This document shows, piece by piece, positions 12,302-25,034 of a stretch of 64,000 nucleotides of DNA. The stretch is from the NCBI GenBank assembly GCA_951799425.1, contig OX637395.1:578501-642500 (forward strand), given 5' to 3'. The number at the start of each line of letters is the position of its first letter. Position 1 is the stretch's first letter. Both the position numbers and the translations under genes were made by a program. The stretch comes from Ilex aquifolium (taxonomy: Eukaryota > Streptophyta > Magnoliopsida > Aquifoliales > Aquifoliaceae). Under the pieces are notes generated by a model that saw nothing but the letters and a program-made list of their open reading frames with translations, had not been told where the DNA came from and ran no database searches.

Positions 12302-12909
12302 AGCATATACGCGTGGGAAAACTCGAACAATACACGTTATAGATATTTAATATGAAAAACATTTTCGAAATAATTATGAAATTTTATAATTTCTTTTACT
12401 TTGTTGTGAAAGGATATGTTCCCCATTCAATTGTTTTGATAAATAAAGAGATTTTATATATTTTTTTTTATTTAACGGTTATTCAAATAATATTTAAATA
12501 AAGGTGAAATAAAATTAATTAATCATCCCAAAAAAATATTGAGACAAGTCTTTATTGCATGTAGTTGAATATTATTTGGCATGAATATAAATGATATACA
12601 AATTATTGGTAAAAATAAAATTAGTGAAAACTTCTACTAATCCTGCTGCCAAACAAGCTTTTACTAATACAATCAGTCTAATCACACGCACAAAAAGCTT
12701 TGCTACTAAAATACCAACCACACAAGATTGTTGCCGACTACTACTCAACCCCACTAACCCATAAACCTCTCTTCTTTAACTTGACCATGGCTACGTTTTA
12801 ACCTGACCACGGTTACGTTTTTACCCCCCTCAAACTCAAGGCCATTAACTACAGTGTGTACACATGCGGTTGGGATTTAGAAAGCAGAACGAACGCCACA
12901 CCCCCTCTG

Positions 12910-12914
<5 letters not shown>

Positions 12915-12943
<29 letters not shown>
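12915..12943 (+). repeat. (CT)n repeat in bHLH leader region
   Basis: About 14 CT units just 5' of the probable leader of the bHLH gene. Comparable CT runs precede the SINA-type and EMB1703-like genes. Confidence 0.85.
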
Positions 12944-12945
<2 letters not shown>

Positions 12946-13075
12946 CTCGTTGTTGTCTCTCAGATATCCGATCTTTTGTTTTCCGGGAGAAGAAGTTTTC
13001 CAATTGAACTGTCACTGTAACGGAATATTTTCATTGCAAAGAGGTTGCTCTTTTGCTGGCCAACCTCCAATACTG

Positions 13076-13383
13076 GTTTGTATGTTTATTGTTTGTATTT
13101 TGCCGTTGTATACACACATTTAAGTTTGAATTGTTCTGGGTTTTCTTGGCTTATAGCTTAGATTTAGAGCTGTTGAGATCTGACACTTGAGGTATGACTA
13201 AATGGATATTGAAAATGATGACTTGTAGTGTAGAAGCTACGATGTGTTTGTTGTGGTTTAGCTTGCACATGTTTTGACTATTTTTCATTTTAGTTAGTGG
13301 GTAGAGACCGGGTTCTTTCATTGCTTTGGGGGTATATTCAGACTGCGTATTGAAATTTTGATTATTTTTCTTCGTGGTTTTAG
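13076..13383 (+). other. Probable 5' UTR intron of the bHLH gene
   Basis: A donor-like CTG|GTTTGTATG near 13076 and a T-rich acceptor ending TTTTAG at 13383 lie directly before the ATG at 13386. The interval is T-rich and has no coding content. The assignment rests on splice-site shape only. Confidence 0.45.
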
Positions 13384-13385
13384 AG

Positions 13386-15182
13386 ATGAAATTTGAGGTG
13401 GGTATTGGGGGTTTGGGGTGGAATGATGAAGACAAGGCCATGGTTGCGGCAGTTTTGGGCTCTAGGGCTTTAGATTACTTGATTTCGAGCTCGGTTTTAG
13501 CCGAATGCTTGCTAATGGCTATGGGGAATGATGAGAATTTGCAGAATAAGCTATCAGATCTTGTGGACAACCCAAACGCGGTCAATTTTAGTTGGAATTA
13601 TGCGATTTTTTGGCAAATTTCCCGCTCGAAATCCGGTGATTTGGTTCTAGGATGGGGAGATGGGTCTTGTAGAGAACCAAAGGAGGGAGAGGAGACGGAA
13701 GTGACTCGAATACTCAATCTCCGACTCGAAGATGAGACCCAACAGAGGATGAGGAAAAGGGTACTTCATAAACTGCAAACCAAATTTGGGGGATCAGATG
13801 AGGATAGTTTTGCTTTTGGACTAGATAGGGTCACAGATACTGAAATGTTCTTTCTTGCATCGATGTACTTTTCCTTCCCTCGGGGTGAAGGTGGCCCCGG
13901 AAAGTGTTTTGCATCTGGGAAGCATATGTGGCTGTCGGATGCTTTGAAGTCGTCAGCTGATTACTGCGTCAGATCATTTCTGGCAAAGTCTGCTGGTATC
14001 CAAACTATTGTTCTGATCCCAACTGATATTGGAGTTGTTGAATTGGGATCAGTGAGATCCATACCTGAGAGCTTAGATCTGATGCAGTCATTGAGATCAT
14101 CATTTTCAGCGTTTTCACCGCAGATCCGGGCCAAGCCAATGGTAACCTTGCCAGTGATAACCGACAAGAAAGATGGAAATGCAGATTTCTCAAGTCTGGG
14201 TATTTGCGAGCGACCAAACGGAAGTCCAAAGATTTTCGGGCAGAATTTGAACTCTAGTCGTCCCCAATTTAGGGAAAAACTTGCTGTTAGGAAGCCAGAT
14301 GAGAGGTCATCGGAAGTGCACTCAAATGGGAACAGGCTTCCGGTAACAAACACTCGAAATGGTCTTTATGGTTTAAATTGGGCACAGTTCAATAATGGAA
14401 AGAAGGGGGGCGCGGTAGAGATTTACAGTCCTCAGACCCCTTCAAACAATCTACACGAACCCATAAATGGGGTTAGGGATGAATTCCGGCTTAACAATTT
14501 TCTGTCTCAAAGACCAGCACAAATGCAGATTGATTTTACAGGGGCCACTTCAAGGCCTATCATTGCCCTTGGGGTTGAGTCTGAGCATTCAGATGTCGAG
14601 GCTTCATGCAAAGAAGACCGAACAGGCCTGCCCGATGAGAAGAGGCCTCGGAAGCGTGGGCGAAAGCCTGCTAATGGAAGAGAAGAGCCCCTCAATCATG
14701 TGGAGGCAGAGAGGCAGCGGCGAGAAAAGTTGAACCAGCGGTTCTATGCATTGAGAGCTGTTGTGCCAAATATTTCAAAGATGGACAAAGCCTCCCTGTT
14801 GGGAGATGCGATTGCTTACATCACTGATCTTCAGAAGAAGCTCAAGGACATGGAATCAGAGAGGGAAAGGCTCGGATGCACTTCAAAAGATGCATTGGAT
14901 TTGGAAGCTAAATCAAATCTAGAAAGTCAAAGCCATGTTCCAGATATCGAAATTCAAGCTGTTCATGATGAACTTGTAGTAAGAGTAAGCTGCCCTTTGG
15001 ATGCTCATCCCATATCAAGAGTCATCCAAGCTTTCAACGAGGCACAGATCAATATTGTTGAGTCCAAACTTGGTGCAGGGAATGACACAGTGTTTCACAC
15101 ATTTGTCATCAAGTCTCAAGGATCAGAGCAGGTGACGAAGGAAAAGTTGATCGCGGCATTTTCCCGTGAATCCAACTCCTAG
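13386..15182 (+). CDS. MYC-type bHLH transcription factor, AIB/JAM-like
   Basis: This encodes a 598-residue nuclear DNA-binding protein in one exon. The N-terminal bHLH-MYC_N region (about residues 40-230) includes [26 protein letters not shown]-type sequence and the [26 protein letters not shown]-type block. A basic stretch [13 protein letters not shown] precedes the bHLH domain (about 434-485). Its basic region has His438, Glu442 and Arg446, the residues that read the E-box/G-box core. A C-terminal ACT-like region follows (about 515-595). The best family match I recall is ABA-inducible bHLH/JA-associated MYC2-like (bHLH17, bHLH13, bHLH3), which compete with MYC2 and dampen jasmonate responses. 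The start is the ATG at 13386; the frame opens slightly earlier but without an ATG. Four G-boxes lie upstream. Confidence 0.93.
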   Translation: MKFEVGIGGLGWNDEDKAMVAAVLGSRALDYLISSSVLAECLLMAMGNDENLQNKLSDLVDNPNAVNFSWNYAIFWQISRSKSGDLVLGWGDGSCREPKEGEETEVTRILNLRLEDETQQRMRKRVLHKLQTKFGGSDEDSFAFGLDRVTDTEMFFLASMYFSFPRGEGGPGKCFASGKHMWLSDALKSSADYCVRSFLAKSAGIQTIVLIPTDIGVVELGSVRSIPESLDLMQSLRSSFSAFSPQIRAKPMVTLPVITDKKDGNADFSSLGICERPNGSPKIFGQNLNSSRPQFREKLAVRKPDERSSEVHSNGNRLPVTNTRNGLYGLNWAQFNNGKKGGAVEIYSPQTPSNNLHEPINGVRDEFRLNNFLSQRPAQMQIDFTGATSRPIIALGVESEHSDVEASCKEDRTGLPDEKRPRKRGRKPANGREEPLNHVEAERQRREKLNQRFYALRAVVPNISKMDKASLLGDAIAYITDLQKKLKDMESERERLGCTSKDALDLEAKSNLESQSHVPDIEIQAVHDELVVRVSCPLDAHPISRVIQAFNEAQINIVESKLGAGNDTVFHTFVIKSQGSEQVTKEKLIAAFSRESNS

Positions 15183-18100
15183 TGGTTATTGTCATCAGTT
15201 GGGTAATCAGACAAATTATATTAACATTAGTTGGTAGGAATAATTTGTAGTGAAGATCCGATTCAAAAGGCTTATGCAAAGGTTTTGATATATATAATAC
15301 AGCAGTGCTGATAGAAGTAGAAAAATAATTTCCTATTGACCAAGTAAGACAGTAAATCTTTGGTTTTTGTTTATAGTACAGGTATTCTGCCACAAGAAAC
15401 TAGTCTAGCAAGATCAATTAAATTTGTAATTTAGCTGGCTGTAGTATTATTGCTTGTTTAGAAATATATATATTCTTCCCTACAATCTCTCTATCATTTC
15501 ATGGATCTTTATCATTCTATTGCTATGTGTATCATTTGATGGATTATTGGAAGGCTTGTGGCATGATTATTGGTGAGCAAATAGCTGTTGGACTCTTTTT
15601 AAGTTTGGTGGTTTCCTTCATCTCTTCTCCGCCAGTGCTATATTCAACGTTGTGCAGCCTACGGCCAGCATAAAATTTTAGGGATCTATTATAATGAGTC
15701 CAAATAATGATACATATGACGAAGACGAATTCATATAGTCGATCTGAAATAATTGGGACATATGATTTGATTTGGTTCATATTTTTGATTCGTTGAAATA
15801 ATGGGAAAATGTGAACACGTTAGTACTATATGCTGTAGCGTGGTAGACTTGCAAGTGAGCATTGAGAATCATGTGGGGTTGAACAAACGCGTTGGAGCCC
15901 ACAGATTCAATAGCTTTTCTTGTGGAATGAACATAATCTCTCTCTTATTCGGTAACAGAGAATCGTTCCGAATTTCTAATCACATTTTTTTTTGGATTCA
16001 TTGTTGTAACACGAATTTTGGATGTATGCGATTGCTATCAAATCGATTGTATCGATAAACTCAAATTTTATGCGGCCACGAAGAGATAAGAGAGAAAGAT
16101 GGTTTTTTTTACTGAACATTATCTTCATCTCCTAACAGGACAGCAAAAAATACAGCCAGTTGCAACTTGCAAGGTAGACGCCAATAGAATTCTATACCAT
16201 ATCTTTCTATTGATACACTTGAAGAAAAAGTGTGGGTAAATGCTGAAACATGTGACCAAACTAGATACCAGAGTGGGTAAATGCTGAAGCATGTGACCAA
16301 ACTAGAGACCACAAGTCTTTAAATGCTTTTGCTTTAGCTTTTGTGCCCATACCTCATTCTACCCTTTCTCAATCACTCATGTTTGGCTTTGTATGTTTTT
16401 TTTTTTCTGTATTTTGAATCTTATTTATTTGTAGTTGAGTAGAAATGAGATAACCACCAGAGTTGGTGCTTTACTGGCAAGTTGTACCCGTTTAGAATCA
16501 TCCTTAATTTCTATGTGATTATAAAGTAGGGTTCAATTCACTAACTTAATTTTGGTGGTACTGTGGTGATAAATTACTCTTCCGAGTTAGTAATTATGGC
16601 TCAAATTGAACATTTTATACTGAGAGACTCATGATTACGCTCGAGGAATGAGTACTTTTTTTATAAAAAAAAAAAGGAATGAGAGGACAACTTGGTGAGG
16701 CATGTGGTGGTGGTGGTAGGTTTGGTACACAAGAGCCAAACCAGAGCATGTGGTGGTCAAAGTCAGAAACTCCATAAAAAAAAAAAAAAAAAAAACAGAG
16801 GGACCCACTTAATAAATGGAGTGAAGAAAATTGAGAACCTACTATTTGCATGATCCTTACAGGAAATTGGTTGGCAACTTAAACGAGGAACATATTCATT
16901 AATTATAATGTCATGCATGTTCCACATGATGGCATTCAATATCTCTTACCATTCTGAGTGCCTTATTTAAAGGAGGAGTGTTCAATAGATTTAAGACTTT
17001 TTCCAAAACTCATCTGAACAGGACCACCAAACCTAACCTGAAAATGGGGTTTGGTAAACACGTCTTCAAGGATCATGAATTAAAAAAGAATATCTTACAA
17101 CAAATGACAAGCACTAAGCAATGAAGCACAATTTTTACTAAAAAAAACCTCTAAAGTTTCAATACTTTTTATAAGTATATTCTGTTTTTAACCTCTAAAG
17201 TTTCAATACACTTATACTTTTTATAAGTGTATTCAATGTTTATGTCAATACACATGCAAATGATGTTCTACTAATTAATATATAATTATTAGTATATATA
17301 TATATATATCTATATATATAACAAGTGGAGCACAACAGATTTAATTCAAATAAGCGGAGTAAGATCCGCTTCTAAACAAATGGCCTATAAGAGGGGAACC
17401 CATGATGGAGATTGAGGTGAGTGAATCAAACGCTAACACAAGAATTTTCTAATTCATAAAATATTCATTTTTGACTTTATCATTGGAGGGTCGTTTTCCG
17501 GAGTCCTTCCGATCTCCAACTTGCCTTTGCAGGTACCCGGGAAGACGGATCTAGCTCTCAAGAACATTTAGAACTTGGTCAACATTTTGAACCATCATCA
17601 CTTACCATATTAGCCCATTTTTATTTTCTCTCGGCTGTTAGTCTCATTTTTTGGACACCCCAGTAGTAGTACCTGTATGAAATACTCGTTGAATACATGC
17701 AAAGATGGAGACCACGTGCTAAAGAACGTAACAAAAGTTGATTGGTCAAAAGTAATAAAAGCAATATAGGAGTCAACACGCATTTGTTTAGAAAATCATC
17801 ACGTAATTGATACTCTACATCAATTTTGTGGGCATCGTAGTAAATTATTACATTGGGGACTCGACTGAAGCCAGAAGGGTCGGTTTGTTGCCACTTCATT
17901 GTCTTAGTTTCCCTGCATCAGACACAATTTTGAGTGCGATTTTGGTCAATCCTACCACTAAGATTATGTACATTTGACTTTTAGTGGATTTCAAAGTGGC
18001 GGTGATTGACTTTTCTTTGTGTGAAAGTATCTCATGATAATTTCTAATGTCTGGTTAACTATGTATGTAATTCATCAAGTCCTTGAAACTATGTTACAAA

Positions 18101-18406
18101 TCAAAAGATCAAGCAACAACACTAGACCTTCAATTCAATTAACAAAGAGAATTGGTGTTCATTCATGACAAAACTTCACAAAAACAGACCACCAGATTCA
18201 AACCCCTTTTTTCTTAACCAGCTTCAAAACACCCTGATACAAGAAATGACAACAGTTAGAATCAGGTTAATCCTCTCATCATTTACAAGTGATTCACAGG
18301 AAATTCCTGTTTGGCGGAATGTCCCTTCCGGGAAACTATTGAATATTGGTCATTATATTCACTAAGGGTAACTTTTCTTACAACAGCAGCAACAAGGATC
18401 AATCAA
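15183..18406. other. Intergenic, small repeats only
   Basis: The first few hundred bases are likely the bHLH 3' UTR. A 41-bp tandem duplication lies at 16232-16313. A (TA)n run lies near 17295-17325. An imperfect repeat of ACCTCTAAAGTTTCAATAC occurs near 17146 and 17190. No gene recognised. Confidence 0.5.
16232..16313 (+). repeat. 41-bp tandem duplication
   Basis: Two adjacent copies of GTGGGTAAATGCTGAARCAT followed by GTGACCAAACTAGAKACCA. They differ at only a few positions. Confidence 0.85.
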
Positions 18407-21400
18407 CTACTCTACATTTCCTTCGACCATGTTAACCTCTGTAGTGGCAGGTACATCACCATTGTCCTCATCCTTGCTCTTCTTAGTGGCATGAACCTTC
18501 CTATTATGGTGACAGTATCTGGAAATGTGCCCCTCCTTGCCACAAGTGTAGCAGAGCTTCTTCATTTCTCTCTTTCTCGGTCCAAGTTTATTTTCGAGCC
18601 TTGCCTCTACCATGTTTGCGTTCTTAGAGGGATTTTCTTTCTTGCAGCGATTGCGAGATTCTTCCTCGACCCTTAGGCGACATATCAACGTTTGAAGAGG
18701 TAGGACCTCCTCGAGCAGCAACTTCGTGCGATAATCCTTCCAAGATGGAGGAAGCTTGGAAATGATAACGCTAACATGAAAATTCTCATCAATGCACATT
18801 CCAGAAGCAATAATAGAATCTGCAATCTTGTGAAGTTCTTGAACCTGCTCAAGAATTGATATCCCATCAACCATCTGAAATTGAATATATTTATTGACTT
18901 GAGATCTTTTTGTTCCAAAATCCTCATCGTAAACTAATTTAAGTTCTTCCCAAAGCTCTCTAGAACTGCAAGTCTTCTTTGAGTATAGATCAAACAGATG
19001 GTCAGATAGAGAGTTCAGGATGTTGTGATGGCAAATGTAGTCATCATCTTTCCACTTTTGAGCAGAAGCTCGGGCTTCAACAATTTCTTCAATGCTCGCT
19101 TCCTGGCTGAGGGAAGTGCTTGGGCATGGCTCAGTGAGCACATATGCAATTTTCAACTGCTTTAGGAAAAATTCTATCTGATGCATCCAACAATGGTAAT
19201 TTCGCCCATTCAGGCGGATGGTCTCAATAGGAACGAGCCTTTGAGGAGAAGCAGCAGTCATTGATGAATTATGTTGATTGTGTCCTTTAAGAGAAAAATC
19301 AGTCGCTGAATCAGACATATCTACTTCAACTTGATTTCTATCAGTGGGTATATTTCCATGAGTAGCAGAATCAGGCATATCTGCATCAGTTTCTTTTCTT
19401 TCAACGGGGAGGAGTCCTTGAGGAGCCAAGCAGTTGACTGCATCAGATATATCTCCCTCAATTGGTTTTCCAACATCTTCGGATCTACAATTTGTTGATT
19501 GGCAGTCCAAGACCAAGTCAATCAATTAGTGGACTACATGCTTTTTAGTTAGTGGGAACAAAGAAATGAAAAGGTTAAACATGTGACTAGTAACCCTACA
19601 TGCATTCAAAGTGCAACACTCTCTACATCACAATTCTCATTTCCCAATATCAGGGAAATGAAATCAGTTCAGGAAGAAGAAAAATCTAACCAACTGCAAT
19701 GGGAACAAAGTAGTCTCACCTTTTTCGTGATTCCATCTTTGCAATGGCTTCATCTATAGCATGTAAACTATTCCTAAAAACTGACCATTGTTTAGCAGTC
19801 AAGCTAATTCCTGAATGTACAGCAGAAGCACAAAGTTATCAGTATCGATAAAACAAGTGCCTCGTAAAATAAAAGAGAAAATCACCCCCTACTTCTGTTT
19901 TAAGTTGTACATGAGGTTTCTCCTTGCTGGCAACAGTTACTGACCCACGAAAAAGCCAATCTCCTTGACTTTGTAGGTAAAGATCTCTATCCTATCATAT
20001 TTCTCTCTTTGCTTCCAGCTTTCTCTCTTCTTTTCTCTCTATGTCCAAAGTCTATCTCTGTAAATCTATGCCAAATGAAAAAGAATGTATCTGACTCCAA
20101 ACACCCCAAAAGGTACTAGAGACACATCTTTGGAAGAAGTCAGAGCAGTTCAATTGTTGGGACTTGGGAGAATGCATCCCTAACCTGAGATCGCCAAAAG
20201 TATCACCAAATCACATTATTGCTGGCTTAATTTTCTTGCAATTATTTTGAATTCAGTCAGTACGTACTTTTAGACTGTTCAGACCACTTCTAGCTCCTGA
20301 TAGGTTAATTCATTTAAAGTCCTTCATCAGACTCGGCAAAAAGTCGATAAATCCCAGGCACTACTTCAGGATCTCAAAAGGTTTACATGGGGGTCAGATG
20401 GGATATTTGGATAGTCACCATAGTGTTAAATCCCAAAAGACCCAAGTTGACATGCAGATTGTTTCTACAAGTACAAAGGTTAAGGAAAATCATTAAGAAA
20501 AGCTGGACTCAACGAAGTTTTAATTTTACATTGCGGATGATCCCTATAAAACTATAAAATCGAGAAAAAGTAGAAATATACACGATGGCAAAACATGATA
20601 GATAATAAAAACGTTAATTATCACCTCTGGCTGTAGGAAACCGTTTTCCATCTTTTTGGTAGTAGTCCCTAATTGACACCAATTTTTGCCCTCTATAGTC
20701 TTGAATTGCCAACATCCTTTTGTTTGATAGCTATGAACAAATAAGACAGCAATGCTTACAATAAGAACACTGAGAGTCATGACTCTAAACATAATTAAAA
20801 ACTCATCGAAAGAGTTGAGCATTCCACACTGCTACTATGACTCTCAAACCAAAAGAGGTATACGCCCAAGGGTTTTTACTTACAAAAATCTCCAGTCTTG
20901 CTCAAAAAAGTATCATGCATCTTGATTGAACATGTTTCTCCACTTCAATGCTCTTAGTGTGCTGTTGTTAGTTGGTTGACTTTAAAATGGAGTCAAATAA
21001 AGTGATAAAATTTCAACTGAATACAAATGCTAATTTTGCCTTCAACAATATAGAGATGCTTACATCAAGAATATTTAATTGCAATTTTTTTCCCAATAAC
21101 CAAACAAAGCACTTGGGTTTTTCTTCCTTTTCTCCCCATGTAACTGCAAATTGCATTTTTTATCTAGAAGTAAACAATAAAACTAATAAATCAGAATTCT
21201 CATGAATAACTTTGATGAGTCCCAACAAGATAACCAAGAAAACCAACTTTCTTGAGCTAAACATAGCTATAAACATAATCAACAGATTACTCAATTCTTT
21301 ATCTTTGCCTTTCTTTAAGTAGATTTGATTTTAGGGTTTAGTCACTTTTGAACTGACCTTGCAAATAACACGGGCATCGTTGTAATAGCCCTCTTTGGAA

Positions 21401-21699
21401 TCACCAACACTAGTTGGTCTGGTCTGCTCCTCCTGTGGCTGTTGTTGTTCTTGTACCACAACCTCGTTGGTCTCTTCTCGGACTTTGTCGCCGTCCTCCG
21501 ATGTTGAAGTTGTCGATAACAAAAAAGACTCGACGACGCGTCGGACAAGCAACTTGTGGTCGAGGTCGGAGAGGTCAACGCAGAGCCTCTGGGCGGCGGT
21601 GGTTCGGACATTGTACTCGGTGGTTGTCTCCAAATCTGCATTTTTCAGGATTTCGAGCACAGTTTCTTCGATTTTCCTCCGTTGGGCGTCTGGTTCCAT
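18407..21699 (-). CDS. DEK_C-PC4 coactivator fused to copia-gag-like/CCHC domain
   Basis: I assembled four exons on the minus strand: 21699-21358, 20730-20625, 19810-19720 and 19484-18407. All introns are GT-AG and the frame closes, giving 538 residues. Exon 1 encodes a DEK_C-like helical domain (about residues 8-65), as in the plant coactivator KELP. Exons 1-3 make a PC4/p15 single-stranded-DNA-binding fold (about 110-178, reading VICKLSNKRMLAIQDYRG, then RGISLTAKQW after the junction). Exon 4 holds a linker with a repeated DSAT motif, a UBN2/copia-gag-like domain starting RLNGRNYHCW (about 270-440), and a CCHC knuckle CX2CX4HX4C at 491-504. PC4-type proteins assist RNA polymerase II. The added part resembles a Ty1/copia capsid and nucleocapsid but no protease or polymerase follows. 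The intact frame and introns argue for a host gene. I recall a CCHC-knuckle KELP relative in Arabidopsis. Confidence 0.85.
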
Positions 21700-22970
21700 T
21701 ATTTCCCGACAGAGAGTGAAGAGGGAGATTTAAGGGTGATTTAGTACGGTTGGAAATTAGTTAAAACAAAACAATCAAACATACTCTCGCTGCTACCATG
21801 GTGGAGGTGTGAACATATGACACCGATGCATTAAGACAAAACTCAAATTTTTATTTAAATTTAAAAAAAAAAAATGTAAAAAATTTGATTCGGTGTAGAC
21901 ATCTTCATTTCAAATTTAAATAAAAAGAAACTTAAATTTAAAAGTGGATAAAATATGACAATTGAATCTTTAAAAGATGATTTAATCTCACCATTAAAAA
22001 TTTATATTTAAAAAAAGGTTTCTTTTCATTTGGTATGAGTATGAGTCTAGCATTTGAGAAATATTTTAAACTATTTTTACTCAAATTTAAATGTGAGTAC
22101 CAAAAAAAAGGGTTAGAGATGCTCTAACACGATACAAAATTAAAAGATTTGAGTCTTTTTTAAATCACATATTTTATAAATAAGTGGATTTAATACGAAA
22201 TAATTAATAAACTAATGAGTTAAGAGTAAAATCAATCAAAAGAAATACATAATAAGACTCGCTTATATATTGATTATACATGATTCATACATAATACAAA
22301 TTCAATATGACACGAATTAATAAACGAATCAAGTATGTGTGAAATATTTTTTAATATCAACCTGTTAAGACATAATAAAAATTCGTCTCACCCACTACGC
22401 TTGACAAACCTACTAATTAGTATATTCTCAGCCCAAAAGTACTAGTTATTGTTGCTTTGAGAAGGAGAGAGAGTCCCTTCCTTCTTCTTCTTTTTTTTTA
22501 ATAAAGCGATGGAGGTAAATGAGAGCACCTAGAAATTATCCCGATAAGCCTTCATTGATGCGATCATGAAGCCCCCAACCGTGCTCATTACTCTTGAGAA
22601 TAAACCTAACTAGGCTAGCATAACAGTCAACCACTGAGCCTTAATATGAACTCCAAGACTCAAGCTTCCAACTTGAAAGTGAGAAATTCGATCGGTACTC
22701 TACTGAACCACCTCACTCAATGGTGAGAGTCCCCACTCGAATATATATATAAAGTACAATACAATTCAAATCTCAAAATATAAACAAAATGATTTTTGCT
22801 TTTCGTGGTTGAAATTTATTTAAATTTTTTACTTCAAAGTTAATCCGACAGCTAATATTAACACTCCAAATTTAATAGAAAAAATAGGTCCCTAAATTTG
22901 TGTTTGGAGTGACTTTATAAAAGTGTCTCTAAAACTTATAATTTCTCATAATTACTTTAAAAAAAAGTAG
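21700..22970. other. Intergenic, no gene seen
   Basis: Promoter side of the DEK_C-PC4 gene, then AT-rich DNA. I see no certain element ends or coding exons. Confidence 0.5.
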
Positions 22971-22982
22971 TGTTTAGAACCA

Positions 22983-23930
22983 TACCCCCCCCCCCCCACC
23001 ACCACCACCATCACCCACTGCCCCACCACCATCACCACTACCGCCAACCCACCACCATTGCCACCGTCACCCCACCACCATTACCACAACAACCATCGTC
23101 CCACTACCACTACCACTATTGTCGCCACCTCACTACCTCCACCCCCACTGCCCCACAAACCACCACCGTTGCCACCATCCTACCCCCATCACCATCACCA
23201 CCTTACCCCCATCATCCTTACCACCTTCACCGTTGCCGCCACCCCTACTACCATCACCACTACCACCACCACCTCCACTTTCACCTTACCACAACAACAA
23301 CAACCACCATCGTTGTCGCTACCCTACCACCGTCGCCACTGTCCTACCATCACCTTCACCACCCCCCACTGCCCCACCCCCCACTACCACTACCACCACC
23401 ATCACTACCACCCCACCATCGTCGCCACCCCCCACCACCATCGTCACTGCCCCACTATCATCCCTACTGCCCCCCACCACCAATTGCTACCATCATCGTC
23501 CATCGCTACCACCTACCACCATCGTTATCTCATTCTTATATTTATTACAACTACTACCATCATTTCACTACCACGTCGCCCACTTTCAGCACCTACCACA
23601 ACTCACTACCATGACCCACCACCATCCTTTGTCATCTACCATCGTCACTAGCCATTGTCACCCACCACCACCACTGTCGTCACCCCCACCACTATTACCA
23701 TCGTCACCATCACCCATCACCACTTACACCCATCACCACCACCATCATCACTCATGGCTACCACTACCACCATCGTCACCCAAAATTCACAACCATCACC
23801 GCTGTCACCCACGACCGCCACTACCACCACGGTCGTCACCACTTATCATAACTATTATCGTCTCCTACCACCTCCACTGTCGCCCACCACCACTACCACT
23901 GCTCACTCCCACTACAACCGGTGTTTAAAT
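22983..23930. repeat. C/A-rich (CCACCAT)-type minisatellite tract
   Basis: About 950 bp made almost wholly of CCA, CAC, CAT and ACC words, with almost no G on the plus strand. All three plus frames stay open for hundreds of codons because the composition hardly ever makes TAA, TAG or TGA. The predicted His/Pro/Thr/Ser proteins are therefore not credible genes. No unit repeats exactly over long distances, so this is a decayed simple repeat. Confidence 0.85.
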
Positions 23931-24009
23931 TTTGTCCTATCTTCTCTATGTTTGTGATTTGATTTTGAGTGTAAATACAAATATGTTTATTACTGACCAT
24001 ATTTCTTAT

Positions 24010-24042
24010 TACTTCGTGCTTTTAGGCACGGAAAATAACTAG
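24010..24042 (+). mobile_element. Helitron-like 3' terminus (first)
   Basis: A hairpin CGTGC-loop-GCACG (24015-24030) is followed eight bases later by CTAG (24039-24042). A short hairpin then CTRR is the 3' mark of Helitrons. The next base is C, not the usual T, and I see no matching 5' end. Confidence 0.45.
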
Positions 24043-24414
24043 CATATAATAAGATAACTCACAAGTTAAATTTTATCCCCTACACATTTTTCTCCCAAAA
24101 AATATCATATCACCTATTTCTATCACATGTCTAATTATTTTAATATTTGATTAATTTGTAGTTTAATATGTTTTTTATTTCAAAATTATTCATACACAAT
24201 AGTATACATATATTGAGAAAATTTTATAGGATTACGTATTTTGAAAAAAAATTGTCGATTTTTTTAAGAAAATAATGGATAAACATAGATTTTAAATAAT
24301 GTAATCAAAGAAATGAAAGGAATAAAAATTATTATTTAATATGGTGGGATTGATTTTTTTGTGCGCTCGAATTTTATGTTTCATCGTGTCTTCAGATATG
24401 AGTTATGATTAGTA

Positions 24415-24596
24415 TCTATAATCTATAATATAAAAACAGGACATGTTTCAATAAGCCCATCTAACGGTCTTAAATATATTCATTCAACAACCACTATCAT
24501 CTCTCTCAAAATCATTCACATTGAATTTTTTCCTCCCCCAAATCTATTACTTCTCACTTACGTTGTATTGTGCCTTTAGGTACGAGTTATCCCTAA
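24415..24596 (+). mobile_element. Short non-autonomous Helitron
   Basis: It starts TCTATAATCTATAATATAAAA after an A and ends CTAA before a T, matching the Helitron rule A-[TC...CTRR]-T. A small hairpin GTGCCT-TT-AGGTAC lies about ten bases before the end. The element is 182 bp and carries no gene. The preceding bases (about 24388-24413) look like a second, decayed copy of the same 3' end, so two elements may be joined head to tail. Confidence 0.55.
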
Positions 24597-25034
24597 TATA
24601 TATATATTCGAGGGCAACTGAATTCGTGAATTAATATTATTAATGACCATGAAGTGGGCCTGTATTGAGGCGATTGGTCCTTGGAGGATTCTATCATAAT
24701 CTGAAGCCTAATAAGCAACTATTCTAACCTACTTGGGCTTATGGGCCGTACAGAGTACCACAAAGCATACAAAATGTTCACTTAATGGTCCAGACCATGG
24801 TATGGCCCCCTCATTTAATGCAACGATGAAGTTTTTCTATTATGAGCCAATCAAGTATCAACCAAACCCTTGCTATGTGCAAATAAAACCTAATGTGTTT
24901 GATCCTTTCCTAGCATTGAAGAGAGAATTGTGACCTGAACTACTTCTATTGTATTATTAATGATGTCAGAGAAGAAATCAGGTAACAAAAAAAAAAGTGT
25001 CACAAGGAAAGTTTAACGAGTTGCAAGAGGTTTA
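24597..25034. other. Intergenic, no gene seen
   Basis: A short open frame at 24733-24933 has no recognisable domain. Nothing else supported. Confidence 0.5.

Noticed and set aside
13961-14353. 130-codon open frame antisense to the bHLH gene
   Set aside because: A shadow of the real coding strand without any domain of its own.
22670-22740. A-box/B-box-like words on the minus strand (TGGTTCAGTAGAGTA, GATCGAATTTC)
   Set aside because: The spacing is too short for a tRNA or SINE promoter and no flanking duplication is visible.
22970-23957. Long His/Pro/Thr/Ser-rich open frames
   Set aside because: All three plus-strand frames are open at once because CCA/CAT-rich DNA rarely forms stop codons. 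There is no domain, no start context and no splice structure.
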